From Paenisporosarcina sp049671445 (lineage in GTDB: Bacteria > Bacillota > Bacilli > Bacillales_A > Planococcaceae), in contig NZ_JBATUX010000118.1 in the NCBI RefSeq assembly GCF_049671445.1, positions 62,001 to 126,000 of the forward strand: a DNA stretch of 64,000 nucleotides, given 5' to 3'. Of this stretch, positions 50,806-61,141 are shown in pieces. The first letter of the stretch is position 1. Each line of letters begins with the position of its first letter. Position numbers and translations under genes: made by a program. The notes below the pieces were generated by a model, which was not told where the DNA came from, made no database searches, and saw only the letters and a list, made by a program, of their open reading frames with translations.

Positions 50806-51600
50806 ATGTTACATAAACTCATTCGGAGAAAACCCGAACGACAAAATCAAACGCTAGCGGAGCGAATTTCGCAATCTAAAAACGAACATATTCCAGCTCA
50901 TATTGCTATTATCATGGATGGTAATGGGAGATGGGCAAAAAAACGCGCACTTCCACGTGTAGCGGGTCATCACGAAGGCATGAAAACTGTGCGGAAAATT
51001 ACACGACTAGCAAATGACTTAGGTGTACGTGCCTTGACTGTTTATGCATTTTCAACTGAGAATTGGAAACGTCCAAAACTTGAGGTTGATTTCATCATGC
51101 GCTTGCCTGAGGAGTTTTTAGGTAAGTATCTTCCTGAACTCATTGAACAAAATGTGAAAGTCGTTATGATGGGGGAAAATGAAACTTTACCTAAACATAC
51201 TCAAGAAGCAGTGAGAAAAGCAATGGAACAAACAAAAGATAATACTGGATTAGTATTAAACTTTGCTTTGAACTATGGAAGTCGCGCAGAAATAGCACAA
51301 GCTATGCAAAAAATTGCGCAACAAATCCAGGAAGGTACAATTGATCATACGGACGTTAATGAAGATTTAATATCACAGCATTTAATGACTTGTGATTTGC
51401 CAGAACCTGATTTGCTAATCCGTACAAGTGGAGAAGTTCGCCTTAGTAACTTTATGTTATGGCAATTGGCATATACAGAGTTTTGGTTTACGGATACATT
51501 GTGGCCGGATTTTGACGAAGCTTGTTTATTAGATGCTGTAGAAAGTTATCAAAACCGAAATCGCCGTTACGGGGGATTGAAGGGAGAAGAAACAAATTGA
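50806..51600 (+). CDS. uppS: Undecaprenyl diphosphate synthase
   Basis: 264-residue cis-prenyltransferase that makes the C55 carrier lipid for cell wall building. IIMDGNGRWAKKRALPRVAGH near residue 36 holds the catalytic Asp and phosphate-binding residues; YAFSTENWKRP near 84; RTSGEVRLSNFMLWQLAYTE near 206. The N-terminus (1-30) is basic and variable. TGGAGG before the ATG. Its TGA overlaps the cdsA UUG. Confidence 0.95.
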   Translation: MLHKLIRRKPERQNQTLAERISQSKNEHIPAHIAIIMDGNGRWAKKRALPRVAGHHEGMKTVRKITRLANDLGVRALTVYAFSTENWKRPKLEVDFIMRLPEEFLGKYLPELIEQNVKVVMMGENETLPKHTQEAVRKAMEQTKDNTGLVLNFALNYGSRAEIAQAMQKIAQQIQEGTIDHTDVNEDLISQHLMTCDLPEPDLLIRTSGEVRLSNFMLWQLAYTEFWFTDTLWPDFDEACLLDAVESYQNRNRRYGGLKGEETN

Positions 51601-52391
51601 AACAACGCATTATTACAGCGATAATTGCCGCAGCCCTTTTCATTCCAATTGTCTTACTTGGAGGATGGCCATTTACAATTCTTGTTTACGCAATGGCAGC
51701 GGTGGGGTTATATGAAATTTTAAAAATGAAAAGTCTTTCAATTTTTTCAGTTCATGGTTTTATCACGTTATTCGCCTTATTTGCATTTTTAATGCCAAGC
51801 GAGTGGGCTAGTTCATTAATGGAAACTACGGGATATACCAAAATAGATTTTGCACTTATTGCCGTTCTTTTATTATTAACGTATACCGTGGTTGTTAAAA
51901 ATCGTTATACTTTTGAGGATGCTGCATTCTCAATTTTAGGAGCATTATATGTTGGCATCGGATTCTTCTATTTCATTGAAACTCGTGCAGCAGGAACTGA
52001 GTTCGTGATTTTCGCATTATTGATTGTGTGGACAACGGATTCAGGAGCCTATTTCACAGGTAAGAAATTCGGTAAAAAGAAATTATGGCCAGAGATTTCT
52101 CCTAATAAAACCATCGAAGGCTTTATTGGAGGCGTTACGACGGCTATTATTTTTGCGATAGTTTATCAGTGGATCTCACCAATCAGTTCATCGTATTTGA
52201 TTCTTATCGTAGTAACGATAATTGCTTCCATCTTTGGTCAAGTAGGAGATTTAGTTGAGTCAGCACTTAAACGTCATTACAAAGTAAAAGACTCAGGAAA
52301 TATATTGCCTGGACATGGTGGAATTTTAGATCGATTCGATAGCTTATTATTTGTGTTACCGCTTCTACATTTCTTGCATTTTGTTGGTTAA
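51597..52391 (+). CDS. cdsA: Phosphatidate cytidylyltransferase
   Basis: 264-residue integral membrane enzyme that makes CDP-diacylglycerol from phosphatidic acid and CTP. At least seven hydrophobic segments are visible, beginning with IITAIIAAALFIPIVLLGGW. The C-terminal signature (DLVESALKRHYKVKDSG then GHGGILDRFDS, about 220-250) is complete. UUG at 51597 with AGGGAGAAG upstream, overlapping uppS by 4 bases; the frame extends further upstream inside uppS without support. Confidence 0.94.
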   Translation: MKQRIITAIIAAALFIPIVLLGGWPFTILVYAMAAVGLYEILKMKSLSIFSVHGFITLFALFAFLMPSEWASSLMETTGYTKIDFALIAVLLLLTYTVVVKNRYTFEDAAFSILGALYVGIGFFYFIETRAAGTEFVIFALLIVWTTDSGAYFTGKKFGKKKLWPEISPNKTIEGFIGGVTTAIIFAIVYQWISPISSSYLILIVVTIIASIFGQVGDLVESALKRHYKVKDSGNILPGHGGILDRFDSLLFVLPLLHFLHFVG

Positions 52392-52406
52392 GGAGATTTA
52401 AAGTTA

Positions 52407-53555
52407 ATGACAAAGCATATTACTTTATTAGGTGCAACAGGTTCGATTGGTGTTCAAACAATTGACATCATAAGAGAGCATCCACAAGAATTTAAATTAG
52501 TTGCCTTTTCTGCAGGCCGTAATTTAGATAAATCAAGAGAAATTATTCGTGAATTTAGACCTACCCTAGTATCAGTCCAAAATGAAAATGACGCAATTCT
52601 TCTGAAAAAGGAATTTCCGGGTATTGAACTTGCATATGGTAGCAAAGGGTTGATTGATGTCGCTACACATCCAGACGCTTCTGTTTTAGTAAATGCGGTA
52701 TTGGGTAGTGTCGGACTTGAATCAACTTTAGAGGCAATTAAACAACAAAAAACAATTGCTCTTGCAAATAAAGAAACGCTAGTCACAGCTGGACATCTTG
52801 TCATGGCCGCGTCAGCGAAATATAACGCTCCGATTATACCGGTTGATAGTGAACATTCTGCGTTATTTCAATCGATGAATGGAGAAAAACGAAGCCAAGT
52901 GAGTCGATTAATATTAACGGCATCTGGTGGAAGCTTCCGCGATCGTACGAGACAAGAATTAGAAAGTGTAACGATTCAAGATGCTTTAAATCATCCTAAC
53001 TGGTCGATGGGAGCTAAAATCACGATTGACTCAGCAACGATGATGAACAAAGGATTAGAAGTGATAGAGGCACAAGTGTTATTTGATATGTCATACGATG
53101 ATATCGATGTTGTTTTACACAGAGAAAGTATTATTCACTCTATGGTGGAATTTCACGACACAAGTGTTATGGCTCAACTCGGTACCCCGGATATGCGTGT
53201 ACCAATTCAATATGCTCTATCATATCCTGATCGTTTGCCAAGAAAACAGGCAAAGCGTTTAAATCTTGTTGAAATAGGCAAACTGCATTTTGAGGAAATG
53301 AATTTAGAACGTTTTCGTGCTTTGAAACTAGCGTATGACGCTGGACGAGCAGGTGGTTCGATGACAACCGTGTTAAACGCTGCGAATGAAGCGGCGGTTG
53401 CATTGTTTTTAAATGGGGACATTCGATTCTTACAAATCGAAGAATTAATCGAGCGTGTGATGGACAAACATGACATGATACGTACACCTGATCTAGAAAC
53501 GATTTTACAAGTAGATGCTATTACAAGAAAAGCTGTTCAAAACATGGTAAAATGA
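52407..53555 (+). CDS. dxr: 1-deoxy-D-xylulose 5-phosphate reductoisomerase
   Basis: 382-residue NADPH-dependent enzyme, the committed step of the MEP isoprenoid pathway; its product ultimately supplies UppS two genes upstream. GATGSIGVQTIDII near residue 8 is the nucleotide site; ANKETLVTAG near 120; PVDSEHSALFQSM near 146; NHPNWSMGAKITIDSATMMN near 195. AAGGAG lies 11 bases before the ATG, a rather long spacing. Confidence 0.95.
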   Translation: MTKHITLLGATGSIGVQTIDIIREHPQEFKLVAFSAGRNLDKSREIIREFRPTLVSVQNENDAILLKKEFPGIELAYGSKGLIDVATHPDASVLVNAVLGSVGLESTLEAIKQQKTIALANKETLVTAGHLVMAASAKYNAPIIPVDSEHSALFQSMNGEKRSQVSRLILTASGGSFRDRTRQELESVTIQDALNHPNWSMGAKITIDSATMMNKGLEVIEAQVLFDMSYDDIDVVLHRESIIHSMVEFHDTSVMAQLGTPDMRVPIQYALSYPDRLPRKQAKRLNLVEIGKLHFEEMNLERFRALKLAYDAGRAGGSMTTVLNAANEAAVALFLNGDIRFLQIEELIERVMDKHDMIRTPDLETILQVDAITRKAVQNMVK

Positions 53556-53601
53556 TTGCAAGATTGATGACGGCAAAACGCTGTAAAAAAGGTGGGACTT
53601 T

Positions 53602-54861
53602 ATGGAGACAACCATTGCTTTTATTTTAATATTTGGTTCACTTGTATTTTTTCATGAATTAGGTCACTTTATTTTTGCTAAACGTGCAGGAATCATGGTT
53701 CGTGAATTTGCAATAGGTTTTGGGCCAAAAATAGTTGCGATTACAAAAGGCGAGACACTTTATACACTTCGTTTACTTCCACTTGGTGGATATGTTCGAA
53801 TGGCTGGAGAAGACATGGATTCAGTTGAATTGCAACCTGGATTTAGAGTAGGTTTAGTTCTAAATGCTAAAGAACAAGTTGTGAAAATTGTATTAAATCA
53901 AAATAAACAACAACAAGATATGTTGTTTTTAGAAACAGAACGTGCTGACTTAGAAAAAGGTCTTTGGATTGAAGGCTATGATGAAGAAGAGCGATTAGTA
54001 CGATATGATGTTTCCCGAAAAGCAGTGATTACGGAAAACGGGAAAGATACATTGATTGCACCTCATGACCGTCAATTCGGTTCGAAATCAATTGGTAATC
54101 GTTTCATCACGATATTTGCGGGTCCATTGTTTAACTTTATTTTAGCTTTTTTCATTTTTCTAATGATTGGCTTGTTACAAGGTGTCCCAACTTATGAACC
54201 AATTATTTCAGGTGTAGCAGAAGATGGTCCTGCTTTGGATGCTGGTATGCAAGAAGGGGACTTAGTAACGAAAATTGACGGGCAATCAATTGATACATGG
54301 CAAGCACTCGCTGAGAAAGTACAAGAAAGTGCTGGTGAAGCTTTAACATTCGAATATGTTCGAGATGGTGAAGTTATTAATTCAACCATTACACCGAAAT
54401 CTGTCGAACAAGATGGTGAGTCTTTTGGTCAAATCGGTGTTCTATATGAAAGTCCGGTTGAAAAAAATCCGTTAAAAGCTGTAGCTTTTGGTGCGGAACA
54501 AACCGTTACTTGGATTGCTAAGATTTTTGAACTGCTTGGTATGTTGATTACTGGTCAATTTACAATTGACGCTTTGTCTGGTCCTGTTGGGATTTATAAG
54601 GCAACTGAACAAGTGGCTCAATATGGCGTCTTTAATTTAATGAATTGGGCAGCGATTCTAAGTATTAACTTAGGTATTATGAATTTACTTCCATTACCAG
54701 CGCTTGATGGCGGAAGATTATTATTCTTCTTAATTGAAGCGGTGCGTGGAAAACCTGTGGATCGTCAAAAAGAAGGAATGGTTCATTTCGTCGGAATCAT
54801 GTTGTTGATGGTACTGATGGTTGTTGTTACGTGGAATGATATTCAGAGATTCTTCTTTTAA
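53602..54861 (+). CDS. rasP: Membrane zinc metalloprotease RasP (site-2 protease)
   Basis: 419-residue intramembrane protease of the RseP/SpoIVFB class. HELGH with the zinc histidines and catalytic Glu lies at residues 18-22 in the first membrane helix; a PDZ domain spans about 195-280 (GPALDAGMQEGDLVTKIDG); the second active-site piece NLLPLPALDGGR lies near 361-372. In B. subtilis RasP cuts anti-sigma factor RsiW and clears signal-peptide remnants. GGTGGGA before the ATG. Confidence 0.94.
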   Translation: METTIAFILIFGSLVFFHELGHFIFAKRAGIMVREFAIGFGPKIVAITKGETLYTLRLLPLGGYVRMAGEDMDSVELQPGFRVGLVLNAKEQVVKIVLNQNKQQQDMLFLETERADLEKGLWIEGYDEEERLVRYDVSRKAVITENGKDTLIAPHDRQFGSKSIGNRFITIFAGPLFNFILAFFIFLMIGLLQGVPTYEPIISGVAEDGPALDAGMQEGDLVTKIDGQSIDTWQALAEKVQESAGEALTFEYVRDGEVINSTITPKSVEQDGESFGQIGVLYESPVEKNPLKAVAFGAEQTVTWIAKIFELLGMLITGQFTIDALSGPVGIYKATEQVAQYGVFNLMNWAAILSINLGIMNLLPLPALDGGRLLFFLIEAVRGKPVDRQKEGMVHFVGIMLLMVLMVVVTWNDIQRFFF

Positions 54862-54899
54862 CTAATAAATATGCGAATGCTATGAGGAGCTTTTAAATT

Positions 54900-56612
54900 A
54901 TGAAACAAAGTCTTACATTCATCCCGACCCTTCGTGAAACCCCAGCTGATGCGGACGTTAAGTCTCATCAGCTGCTCCTTCGCGCAGGATTTATTCGTCA
55001 AAATACAAGTGGTATTTATTCATTTTTACCTCTAGGTAAACGCGTTCTACAAAAGGTTGAAAGTATTGTCCGTGAAGAAATGGATGCAATTAATGGTGTT
55101 GAAGTATTAATGCCTGCTATGCAACAAGCGGAATTGTGGCAAGAAACTGGACGCTGGTACTCATACGGACCTGAATTAATGCGTCTTAAAGATCGACATA
55201 ATCGTGAGTTTGCACTTGGCGCAACACATGAAGAAGTTATTACTTCATTGCTACGTGATGAGATTAAGTCATATAAGAAATTGCCGTTGACTTTGTATCA
55301 AATTCAAACGAAGTTCCGTGACGAAAAGCGTCCTCGCTTTGGTTTGCTTCGTGGTAGAGAATTCCTTATGAAGGATGCCTATTCTTTCCATGCGACACGT
55401 GAAAGTTTAGATTTAACATATGAAGATATGGTACAAGCATATTCAAATATTTTTACTCGCTTAGGGCTGAATTTCAGAGCAGTTATTGCTGATTCAGGCG
55501 CTATCGGAGGAAAAGATACACATGAATTTATGGTACTCTCTGAAATAGGTGAAGATACGATAGCTTATTCAGATGCATCAGACTTCGCAGCAAATATTGA
55601 GATGGCAGAAGTAAATGTTTCATATACGTCGTCAACAGAAGAAATGATGGATGTCGAGAAAATAGCGACACCAGACCAAAAAACAATCGAACAAGTTGGT
55701 TCATACTTAAATAAAGATGCAAAACAATGCATCAAAACGTTAGTGTTCAACGTGGACGAAGAATTAGTAATCGTTTTGGCTCGTGGTGATCATGAAATCA
55801 ATGATATTAAAGTGAAAAACGCGTTACAAGCAAAAGTGGTAGAGTTTGCAACTGAACAAGAGGTTAACCAGTTGTTAAATTGTGAAGTTGGATCTCTTGG
55901 TCCAGTTAACATTCCAATGGGGATTAAAGTAATTGCTGATCATGCAGTTGCGACAATTCGTAACGGCGTATGTGGAGCAAATGAAGCTGGCTTCCATTTA
56001 GTGAATGTAAATTCAGAACGCGACTTTGCGGTAGATCAATTTGAAGACTTACGTTTTATTATGGAAGGAGATCCTTCTCCAGATGGGAACGGAACCATTG
56101 TCTTCGCAAAAGGTATTGAAGTGGGGCATGTCTTTAAACTTGGAACAACTTACTCTGAACCTATGAATGGAACTTTCCTAGATGATAATGGTCGTTCTCA
56201 GCCATATATTATGGGATGTTATGGTATTGGTGTTTCTCGTGTAATGGCTGCAGTAGCAGAACAGTTCCAAGACGACAAAGGTTTTGTTTGGCCACACGTA
56301 GTTGCACCATATGACGTACATTTAGTGCCAATCAATACTAAAGATGAATCACAAGTAACACTTGCAGATGATTTATATAAAGAATTAAAATCTAATCGCT
56401 ATGACGTTTTATACGATGATCGTGTTGAACGTGCAGGAGTAAAATTTGCCGATTCTGATTTAATTGGATTACCACTTCGCATCACAGTCGGTAAAAAAGC
56501 TGCAGAAGGTTTAGTTGAAGTGAAAATACGAAAAACTGGCGAAGTATTTGAATGGAAAAAAGAAGAGGTCCTTGAACAACTTCAATCTTTCTTTTCGTCA
56601 ATAAACGATTAA
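54900..56612 (+). CDS. proS: Prolyl-tRNA synthetase
   Basis: 570-residue class II synthetase of the bacterial type, with an editing insertion between motifs 2 and 3 (about 220-410). Motif 1 lies around SGIYSFLPLGKRV near residue 39; motif 2 in FRDEKRPRFGLLRGREFLMKD (start near 139); motif 3 in GCYGIGVSRVMAAVAEQF near 440; a C-terminal anticodon-binding domain (about 470-570). AGGAG before the ATG; terminator after the stop. Confidence 0.96.
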   Translation: MKQSLTFIPTLRETPADADVKSHQLLLRAGFIRQNTSGIYSFLPLGKRVLQKVESIVREEMDAINGVEVLMPAMQQAELWQETGRWYSYGPELMRLKDRHNREFALGATHEEVITSLLRDEIKSYKKLPLTLYQIQTKFRDEKRPRFGLLRGREFLMKDAYSFHATRESLDLTYEDMVQAYSNIFTRLGLNFRAVIADSGAIGGKDTHEFMVLSEIGEDTIAYSDASDFAANIEMAEVNVSYTSSTEEMMDVEKIATPDQKTIEQVGSYLNKDAKQCIKTLVFNVDEELVIVLARGDHEINDIKVKNALQAKVVEFATEQEVNQLLNCEVGSLGPVNIPMGIKVIADHAVATIRNGVCGANEAGFHLVNVNSERDFAVDQFEDLRFIMEGDPSPDGNGTIVFAKGIEVGHVFKLGTTYSEPMNGTFLDDNGRSQPYIMGCYGIGVSRVMAAVAEQFQDDKGFVWPHVVAPYDVHLVPINTKDESQVTLADDLYKELKSNRYDVLYDDRVERAGVKFADSDLIGLPLRITVGKKAAEGLVEVKIRKTGEVFEWKKEEVLEQLQSFFSSIND

Positions 56613-56614
56613 TC

Positions 56615-56653
56615 AAAAGGAAGACCTTGAAATCGGGTCTTCCTTTCTTTTTC
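56615..56653 (+). terminator. Terminator after proS
   Basis: AAAGGAAGACC (56616-56626) pairs perfectly with GGTCTTCCTTT (56636-56646), followed by CTTTTTC. polC begins 26 bases later, so its transcription is read-through or from an unseen start. Confidence 0.85.
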
Positions 56654-56678
56654 TCATGAATGAAAGGAGGCATTGCGT

Positions 56679-59600
56679 ATGACAATCGAACAAGATGCCA
56701 AAAGACGGTTGCAACTATTATTGCAGCAGTTAGAACTGACAGCTGATGAATACATGATACATTTTGAATCTGCATCCTTGAGTCGCATGACCGTACATAA
56801 AAAAGAACGTGTCTGGCGCTTTACCATACAAGTAGAACAACTCCTACCTTTTAATATGTTTCAGTTATTTCATATGCGTTTGAGAGAAAAATTCGCAGGC
56901 ATTGCAGATATAAAATTATCGATTACATGTGTACAGCCACAAGTAGAAGAAGAAACCATTGCTGCTTACTGGCCCTTCATATTGCAAGAAATTGACGATA
57001 TGTCCCCACCACTTAGAGATCGTTTGATGACACAACTTCCTACGTTTAATGGACAAACAGTCCAATTTACATGTGCGCAAGAAATTGAGTTTCGTACATT
57101 TAAAAATAAATATGCATCTAAGATATCAGATATTTATTGCTCGTTTGGTTTTCCAGTGTTGCCGATTGATTTCAAATTAATCGAGGAAAAAGAAGAGCTT
57201 GCAGAAGCCCAATTAGCTTTCATGAAGCAACGAAAACTAGAAGAAGATGAACTAGGCAAAAAAGCATTAGCGGATATGCAGAAACGTGAAACAGAACGCC
57301 AAGCAAATCCAGGAGCGACTTTGAACGGTCCATTCCAATTGGGGACTCCTATTAAAGCGGATGAACCAATTCTTGAAATTAAACAAATCCAAGATGAAGA
57401 ACGTCGCATCACGATAGAAGGATTTGTCTTTGATGTAGAAGTAAAAGAATTACGTAGCGGTCGTTCCTTATTAACAGTCAAAGTCACTGATTATACCGAC
57501 TCAATTCTCGTCAAAATGTTTTCACGAGATAATGAAGATGCTGAACTCATGGGTTTGCTTAAAAAAGGAACTTGGTTAAAAGTCCGAGGTTCTGTTCAAA
57601 ATGATACGTTTGTCCGTGACTTAATTGTCATGGCACAAGACATCATGGAAATAAAAGTAGATTCTAGAAAAGATACTTCACCTGAGGATCAGAAACGCAT
57701 TGAACTTCACTTACACACACCGATGAGTCAAATGGACGCAGTTTCCTCAGTGGATGCATTAGTTGCACAAGCCGCAAAATGGGGACATCCTGCAGTCGCG
57801 ATTACCGACCACGCAGTTGTTCAATCCTTCCCTGATGCATATGCTGCCGGGAAAAAATATGGAATAAAAATCATTTACGGTTTAGAAATATATATGGTGA
57901 ATGATGGAGTGCCGATCGCATATGAAGAAGAACATCGTGCATTAGCTGACGCCACATATGTCGTCTTTGACGTAGAAACCACCGGGTTATCTGCTGTGTA
58001 CAATAGCATAATCGAGCTTGCTGCTGTGAAAATACAAAACGGGCAAGTGATAGATAAATTTGAAAGTTTTTCAAATCCGCATAATCCTTTATCTGCCACA
58101 ACGATTAACTTAACTGGCATAACGGATGATATGGTTAGAAATGCACCAGAAATAGATGACGTCATTAAACGATTCCACGACTGGATTGGTGACAGTATTT
58201 TAGTAGCTCATAATGCTTCCTTCGATATGGGCTTTTTATATGTAGGGTATAAACGATGTGGGTTAGAACAAACCATACATCCTGTTATTGATACACTTGA
58301 ACTGTCCCGCTTTTTGCACCCTGAGATGAAAAACCATCGTTTAAACACGATGGCTAAAAAATTCAATATTGACCTCACACAGCATCACCGAGCGATTTAT
58401 GATGCAGAAGCAACGGGTGATTTACTTTTAAATCTATTAAAAGAAGCAGAACAAAAAGGCATACACTACCATGATGAATTTAATCATCAAACAGGTAATG
58501 GAGACTCATATAAACGTGCACGCCCTTCACATTGTACGCTTCTTGCCACGGATGAAACAGGTTTGAAAAACCTGTTTAAGCTTGTATCTTCTTCTCATAT
58601 GAATACATTTTTCCGTGTTCCACGTATACCTAAATCTGTTTTAGTGAAGCACCGTAAAGGGCTACTAATTGGATCGGGCTGTGATAAAGGGGAAGTATTT
58701 GAAGGCTTGATGCAAAAGTCTCCTGAAGAAGTTGAAGACATTGCGAAGTTTTATGACTACTTAGAAATTCATCCAAAAGAAGTTTATGCTCATTTAATTG
58801 AAATGGAACTTGTAAGAGATGAATGGAACCTTGAAGACATTATTCGCAAAATGATTAAGCTAGGTAAAAAAGTAGATCTTCCAGTTGTAGCTACTGGTAA
58901 TGTTCATTATATAAATGAAAATGATGCGATTTTCAGACAAATTCTAATTGGCGGACAAGGTGGAGCCAATCCATTAAACCGTCATAAATTACCCAAAGTT
59001 CATTTCCGCACAACAAATGAAATGTTAGATGCTTTTTCTTTCTTGGGTGAAGAAACAGCAAAACAAATCGTAGTGGAGAATAGCCATAAAATATCCGCTA
59101 GAATCGAAGATATTAAACCAATCAAAGATGATTTATATACACCGAAGATTGAAGGGTCCGACGAAGAAGTTCGCTTGTTAAGCTATAATATGGCAAAACA
59201 AATTTATGGAGAAACAATTCCTGAAATTGTAGAAGCGCGTATGGAGAAAGAACTGAAGTCGATTATTGGTCATGGTTTTGCGGTTATCTATTTGATTTCT
59301 CACAAATTGGTTAAGAAATCGTTAGACGATGGTTATTTAGTAGGATCGCGTGGTTCTGTAGGTTCTTCGCTTATAGCGACACTAATGGAGATTACTGAAG
59401 TAAATCCTTTACCACCACATTATATATGTCCGCAATGTCAACACGCAGAATTCTTTGATGATGGATCTGTAAGTTCAGGATTTGATTTGCCAAACAAAGT
59501 CTGTGTTAAATGTGAAACACCATACAAAAAAGATGGTCAAGATATTCCTTTCGAAACGTTCCTTGGTTTCAAAGGGGATAAAGTACCGGATATCGACTTG

Positions 59601-61007
59601 AACTTTAGTGGTGAATATCAATCAAAAGCACATAATCATACGAAAATTTTATTTGGTGAAGACAATGTATATCGAGCAGGTACGATTGGTACAGTTGCAG
59701 ATAAAACGGCTTATGGCTATGTCCGTGGATATGCCAATGATCATAACTTGACCATCCGAGGTGCGGAAATTGACCGACTTGTACAAGGTTGTACAGGTGT
59801 TAAACGGTCGACAGGACAACATCCAGGTGGAATTATCGTTGTACCTGACTATATGGATATTTTCGACTTCTCACCCATCCAGTTCCCAGCAGATGCGCAA
59901 GACTCTGAATGGAAAACCACTCACTTTGATTTCCATTCCATTCACGATAATTTATTGAAGCTTGATATTCTTGGACACGACGATCCAACAGTCATTCGGA
60001 TGCTACAAGATTTATCAGGCATTGATCCAAAGACGATTCCAATTGATGATCCTGAGGTCATGAAGATTTATTCTGGAACAGAATCTCTTGGAGTGACCCA
60101 ACAACAGATTGGCTGTAAAACGGGTACTTTAGGAATTCCTGAGTTTGGTACTCGTTTCGTAAGACAGATGTTAGAAGAAACGAAACCTACAACTTTCTCA
60201 GAGCTTGTACAAATTTCTGGTCTGTCTCATGGAACTGACGTATGGCTTGGCAATGCACAAGAGCTTATTCAAAACGGTACATGCCAATTGTCTGATGTTA
60301 TTGGGTGTCGTGATGATATTATGGTTTATTTAATTTACCAAGGGCTCGATCCATCACTGGCATTTAAAATTATGGAGTCTGTTCGTAAAGGTAAAGGATT
60401 AACTCCAGAGTTTGAAGCAGATATGCGCCAAAATGGAGTACCTGCCTGGTATATCGATTCTTGTAAAAAGATTAAATACATGTTCCCGAAAGCCCACGCA
60501 GCAGCTTATGTTTTAATGGCTGTTCGTATTGCTTATTTCAAAGTGCATTTTCCGATTTTATACTATGCAGCATACTTTACCGTCCGTGCAGCAGACTTTG
60601 ACTTACATGCCATGACAAAAGGTCCAGCTTCTATCCGTGCAAAAATAGATGAAATCAATGCCAAAGGGCTTGATGCTGCTCCTAAAGAAAAAAGCTTACT
60701 AACTGTACTTGAAATTGCTCTTGAAATGTGTGAACGCGGCTATCACTTTAAAAAAGTGGATTTATATGAATCAAAAGCAGCGGAATTTGTGATTGATGGT
60801 ATGGGACTAATTCCGCCATTCAATGCGATCCCAGGTTTAGGAACAAACGTTGCAAAAACAATTGTTGAAGCTCGCAAGAATGGTGAGTTTTTATCAAAAG
60901 AGGATTTAGGTCAACGTGGTCGTGTTTCAAAAACATTACTTGAGTACATGAATCAACTTGGCTGTTTAGAAGGAATGCCAGATGCCAACCAATTGTCACT
61001 GTTCTAG
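56679..61007 (+). CDS. polC: DNA polymerase III PolC-type alpha subunit
   Basis: 1442-residue replicative polymerase of Gram-positive bacteria with built-in proofreading. Order seen: N-terminal tau-binding region, OB fold (about 225-320), PHP domain starting HLHTPMSQMDA near 346, the exonuclease insertion with VFDVETTGLSAVYNS near 428 and AHNASFDMGF near 510, second PHP part, palm catalytic site VPDIDLNFSGEYQ near 968, C-terminal helix-hairpin-helix (IPGLGTNVAKTI) and the terminal beta-clamp peptide QLSLF. AAAGGAGG is 8 bases before the ATG at 56679; the UUG at 56673 is too close. Confidence 0.96.
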   Translation: MTIEQDAKRRLQLLLQQLELTADEYMIHFESASLSRMTVHKKERVWRFTIQVEQLLPFNMFQLFHMRLREKFAGIADIKLSITCVQPQVEEETIAAYWPFILQEIDDMSPPLRDRLMTQLPTFNGQTVQFTCAQEIEFRTFKNKYASKISDIYCSFGFPVLPIDFKLIEEKEELAEAQLAFMKQRKLEEDELGKKALADMQKRETERQANPGATLNGPFQLGTPIKADEPILEIKQIQDEERRITIEGFVFDVEVKELRSGRSLLTVKVTDYTDSILVKMFSRDNEDAELMGLLKKGTWLKVRGSVQNDTFVRDLIVMAQDIMEIKVDSRKDTSPEDQKRIELHLHTPMSQMDAVSSVDALVAQAAKWGHPAVAITDHAVVQSFPDAYAAGKKYGIKIIYGLEIYMVNDGVPIAYEEEHRALADATYVVFDVETTGLSAVYNSIIELAAVKIQNGQVIDKFESFSNPHNPLSATTINLTGITDDMVRNAPEIDDVIKRFHDWIGDSILVAHNASFDMGFLYVGYKRCGLEQTIHPVIDTLELSRFLHPEMKNHRLNTMAKKFNIDLTQHHRAIYDAEATGDLLLNLLKEAEQKGIHYHDEFNHQTGNGDSYKRARPSHCTLLATDETGLKNLFKLVSSSHMNTFFRVPRIPKSVLVKHRKGLLIGSGCDKGEVFEGLMQKSPEEVEDIAKFYDYLEIHPKEVYAHLIEMELVRDEWNLEDIIRKMIKLGKKVDLPVVATGNVHYINENDAIFRQILIGGQGGANPLNRHKLPKVHFRTTNEMLDAFSFLGEETAKQIVVENSHKISARIEDIKPIKDDLYTPKIEGSDEEVRLLSYNMAKQIYGETIPEIVEARMEKELKSIIGHGFAVIYLISHKLVKKSLDDGYLVGSRGSVGSSLIATLMEITEVNPLPPHYICPQCQHAEFFDDGSVSSGFDLPNKVCVKCETPYKKDGQDIPFETFLGFKGDKVPDIDLNFSGEYQSKAHNHTKILFGEDNVYRAGTIGTVADKTAYGYVRGYANDHNLTIRGAEIDRLVQGCTGVKRSTGQHPGGIIVVPDYMDIFDFSPIQFPADAQDSEWKTTHFDFHSIHDNLLKLDILGHDDPTVIRMLQDLSGIDPKTIPIDDPEVMKIYSGTESLGVTQQQIGCKTGTLGIPEFGTRFVRQMLEETKPTTFSELVQISGLSHGTDVWLGNAQELIQNGTCQLSDVIGCRDDIMVYLIYQGLDPSLAFKIMESVRKGKGLTPEFEADMRQNGVPAWYIDSCKKIKYMFPKAHAAAYVLMAVRIAYFKVHFPILYYAAYFTVRAADFDLHAMTKGPASIRAKIDEINAKGLDAAPKEKSLLTVLEIALEMCERGYHFKKVDLYESKAAEFVIDGMGLIPPFNAIPGLGTNVAKTIVEARKNGEFLSKEDLGQRGRVSKTLLEYMNQLGCLEGMPDANQLSLF

Positions 61008-61014
61008 ACCTGAT

Positions 61015-61043
61015 TTGCACTGAACGCTATCGTATGGTATCAT
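61015..61043 (+). promoter_or_regulatory. Promoter for the rimP-nusA-infB operon
   Basis: TTGCAC (61015-61020), 17-base spacer, TATCAT (61038-61043), beginning 8 bases after the polC stop. A hairpin lies between this promoter and rimP. Confidence 0.7.
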
Positions 61044-61074
61044 TTGTATAACAAGTTGTTGATAGATTTACGGC

Positions 61075-61107
61075 AAAAGAGTGGGATTTCCCGCTCTTTT
61101 CTGTTTG
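61075..61107 (+). terminator. Leader hairpin upstream of rimP (terminator or attenuator)
   Basis: AAAAGAGTGGG (61075-61085) pairs with CCCGCTCTTTT (61090-61100), one G-U pair, short loop, tail CTGTTTG. It could end polC transcripts or reduce read-through of the operon that encodes the termination factor NusA. Confidence 0.65.
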
Positions 61108-61141
61108 TTATGTCGAAAATAAGTCGCTTCGGGAGGCATGT

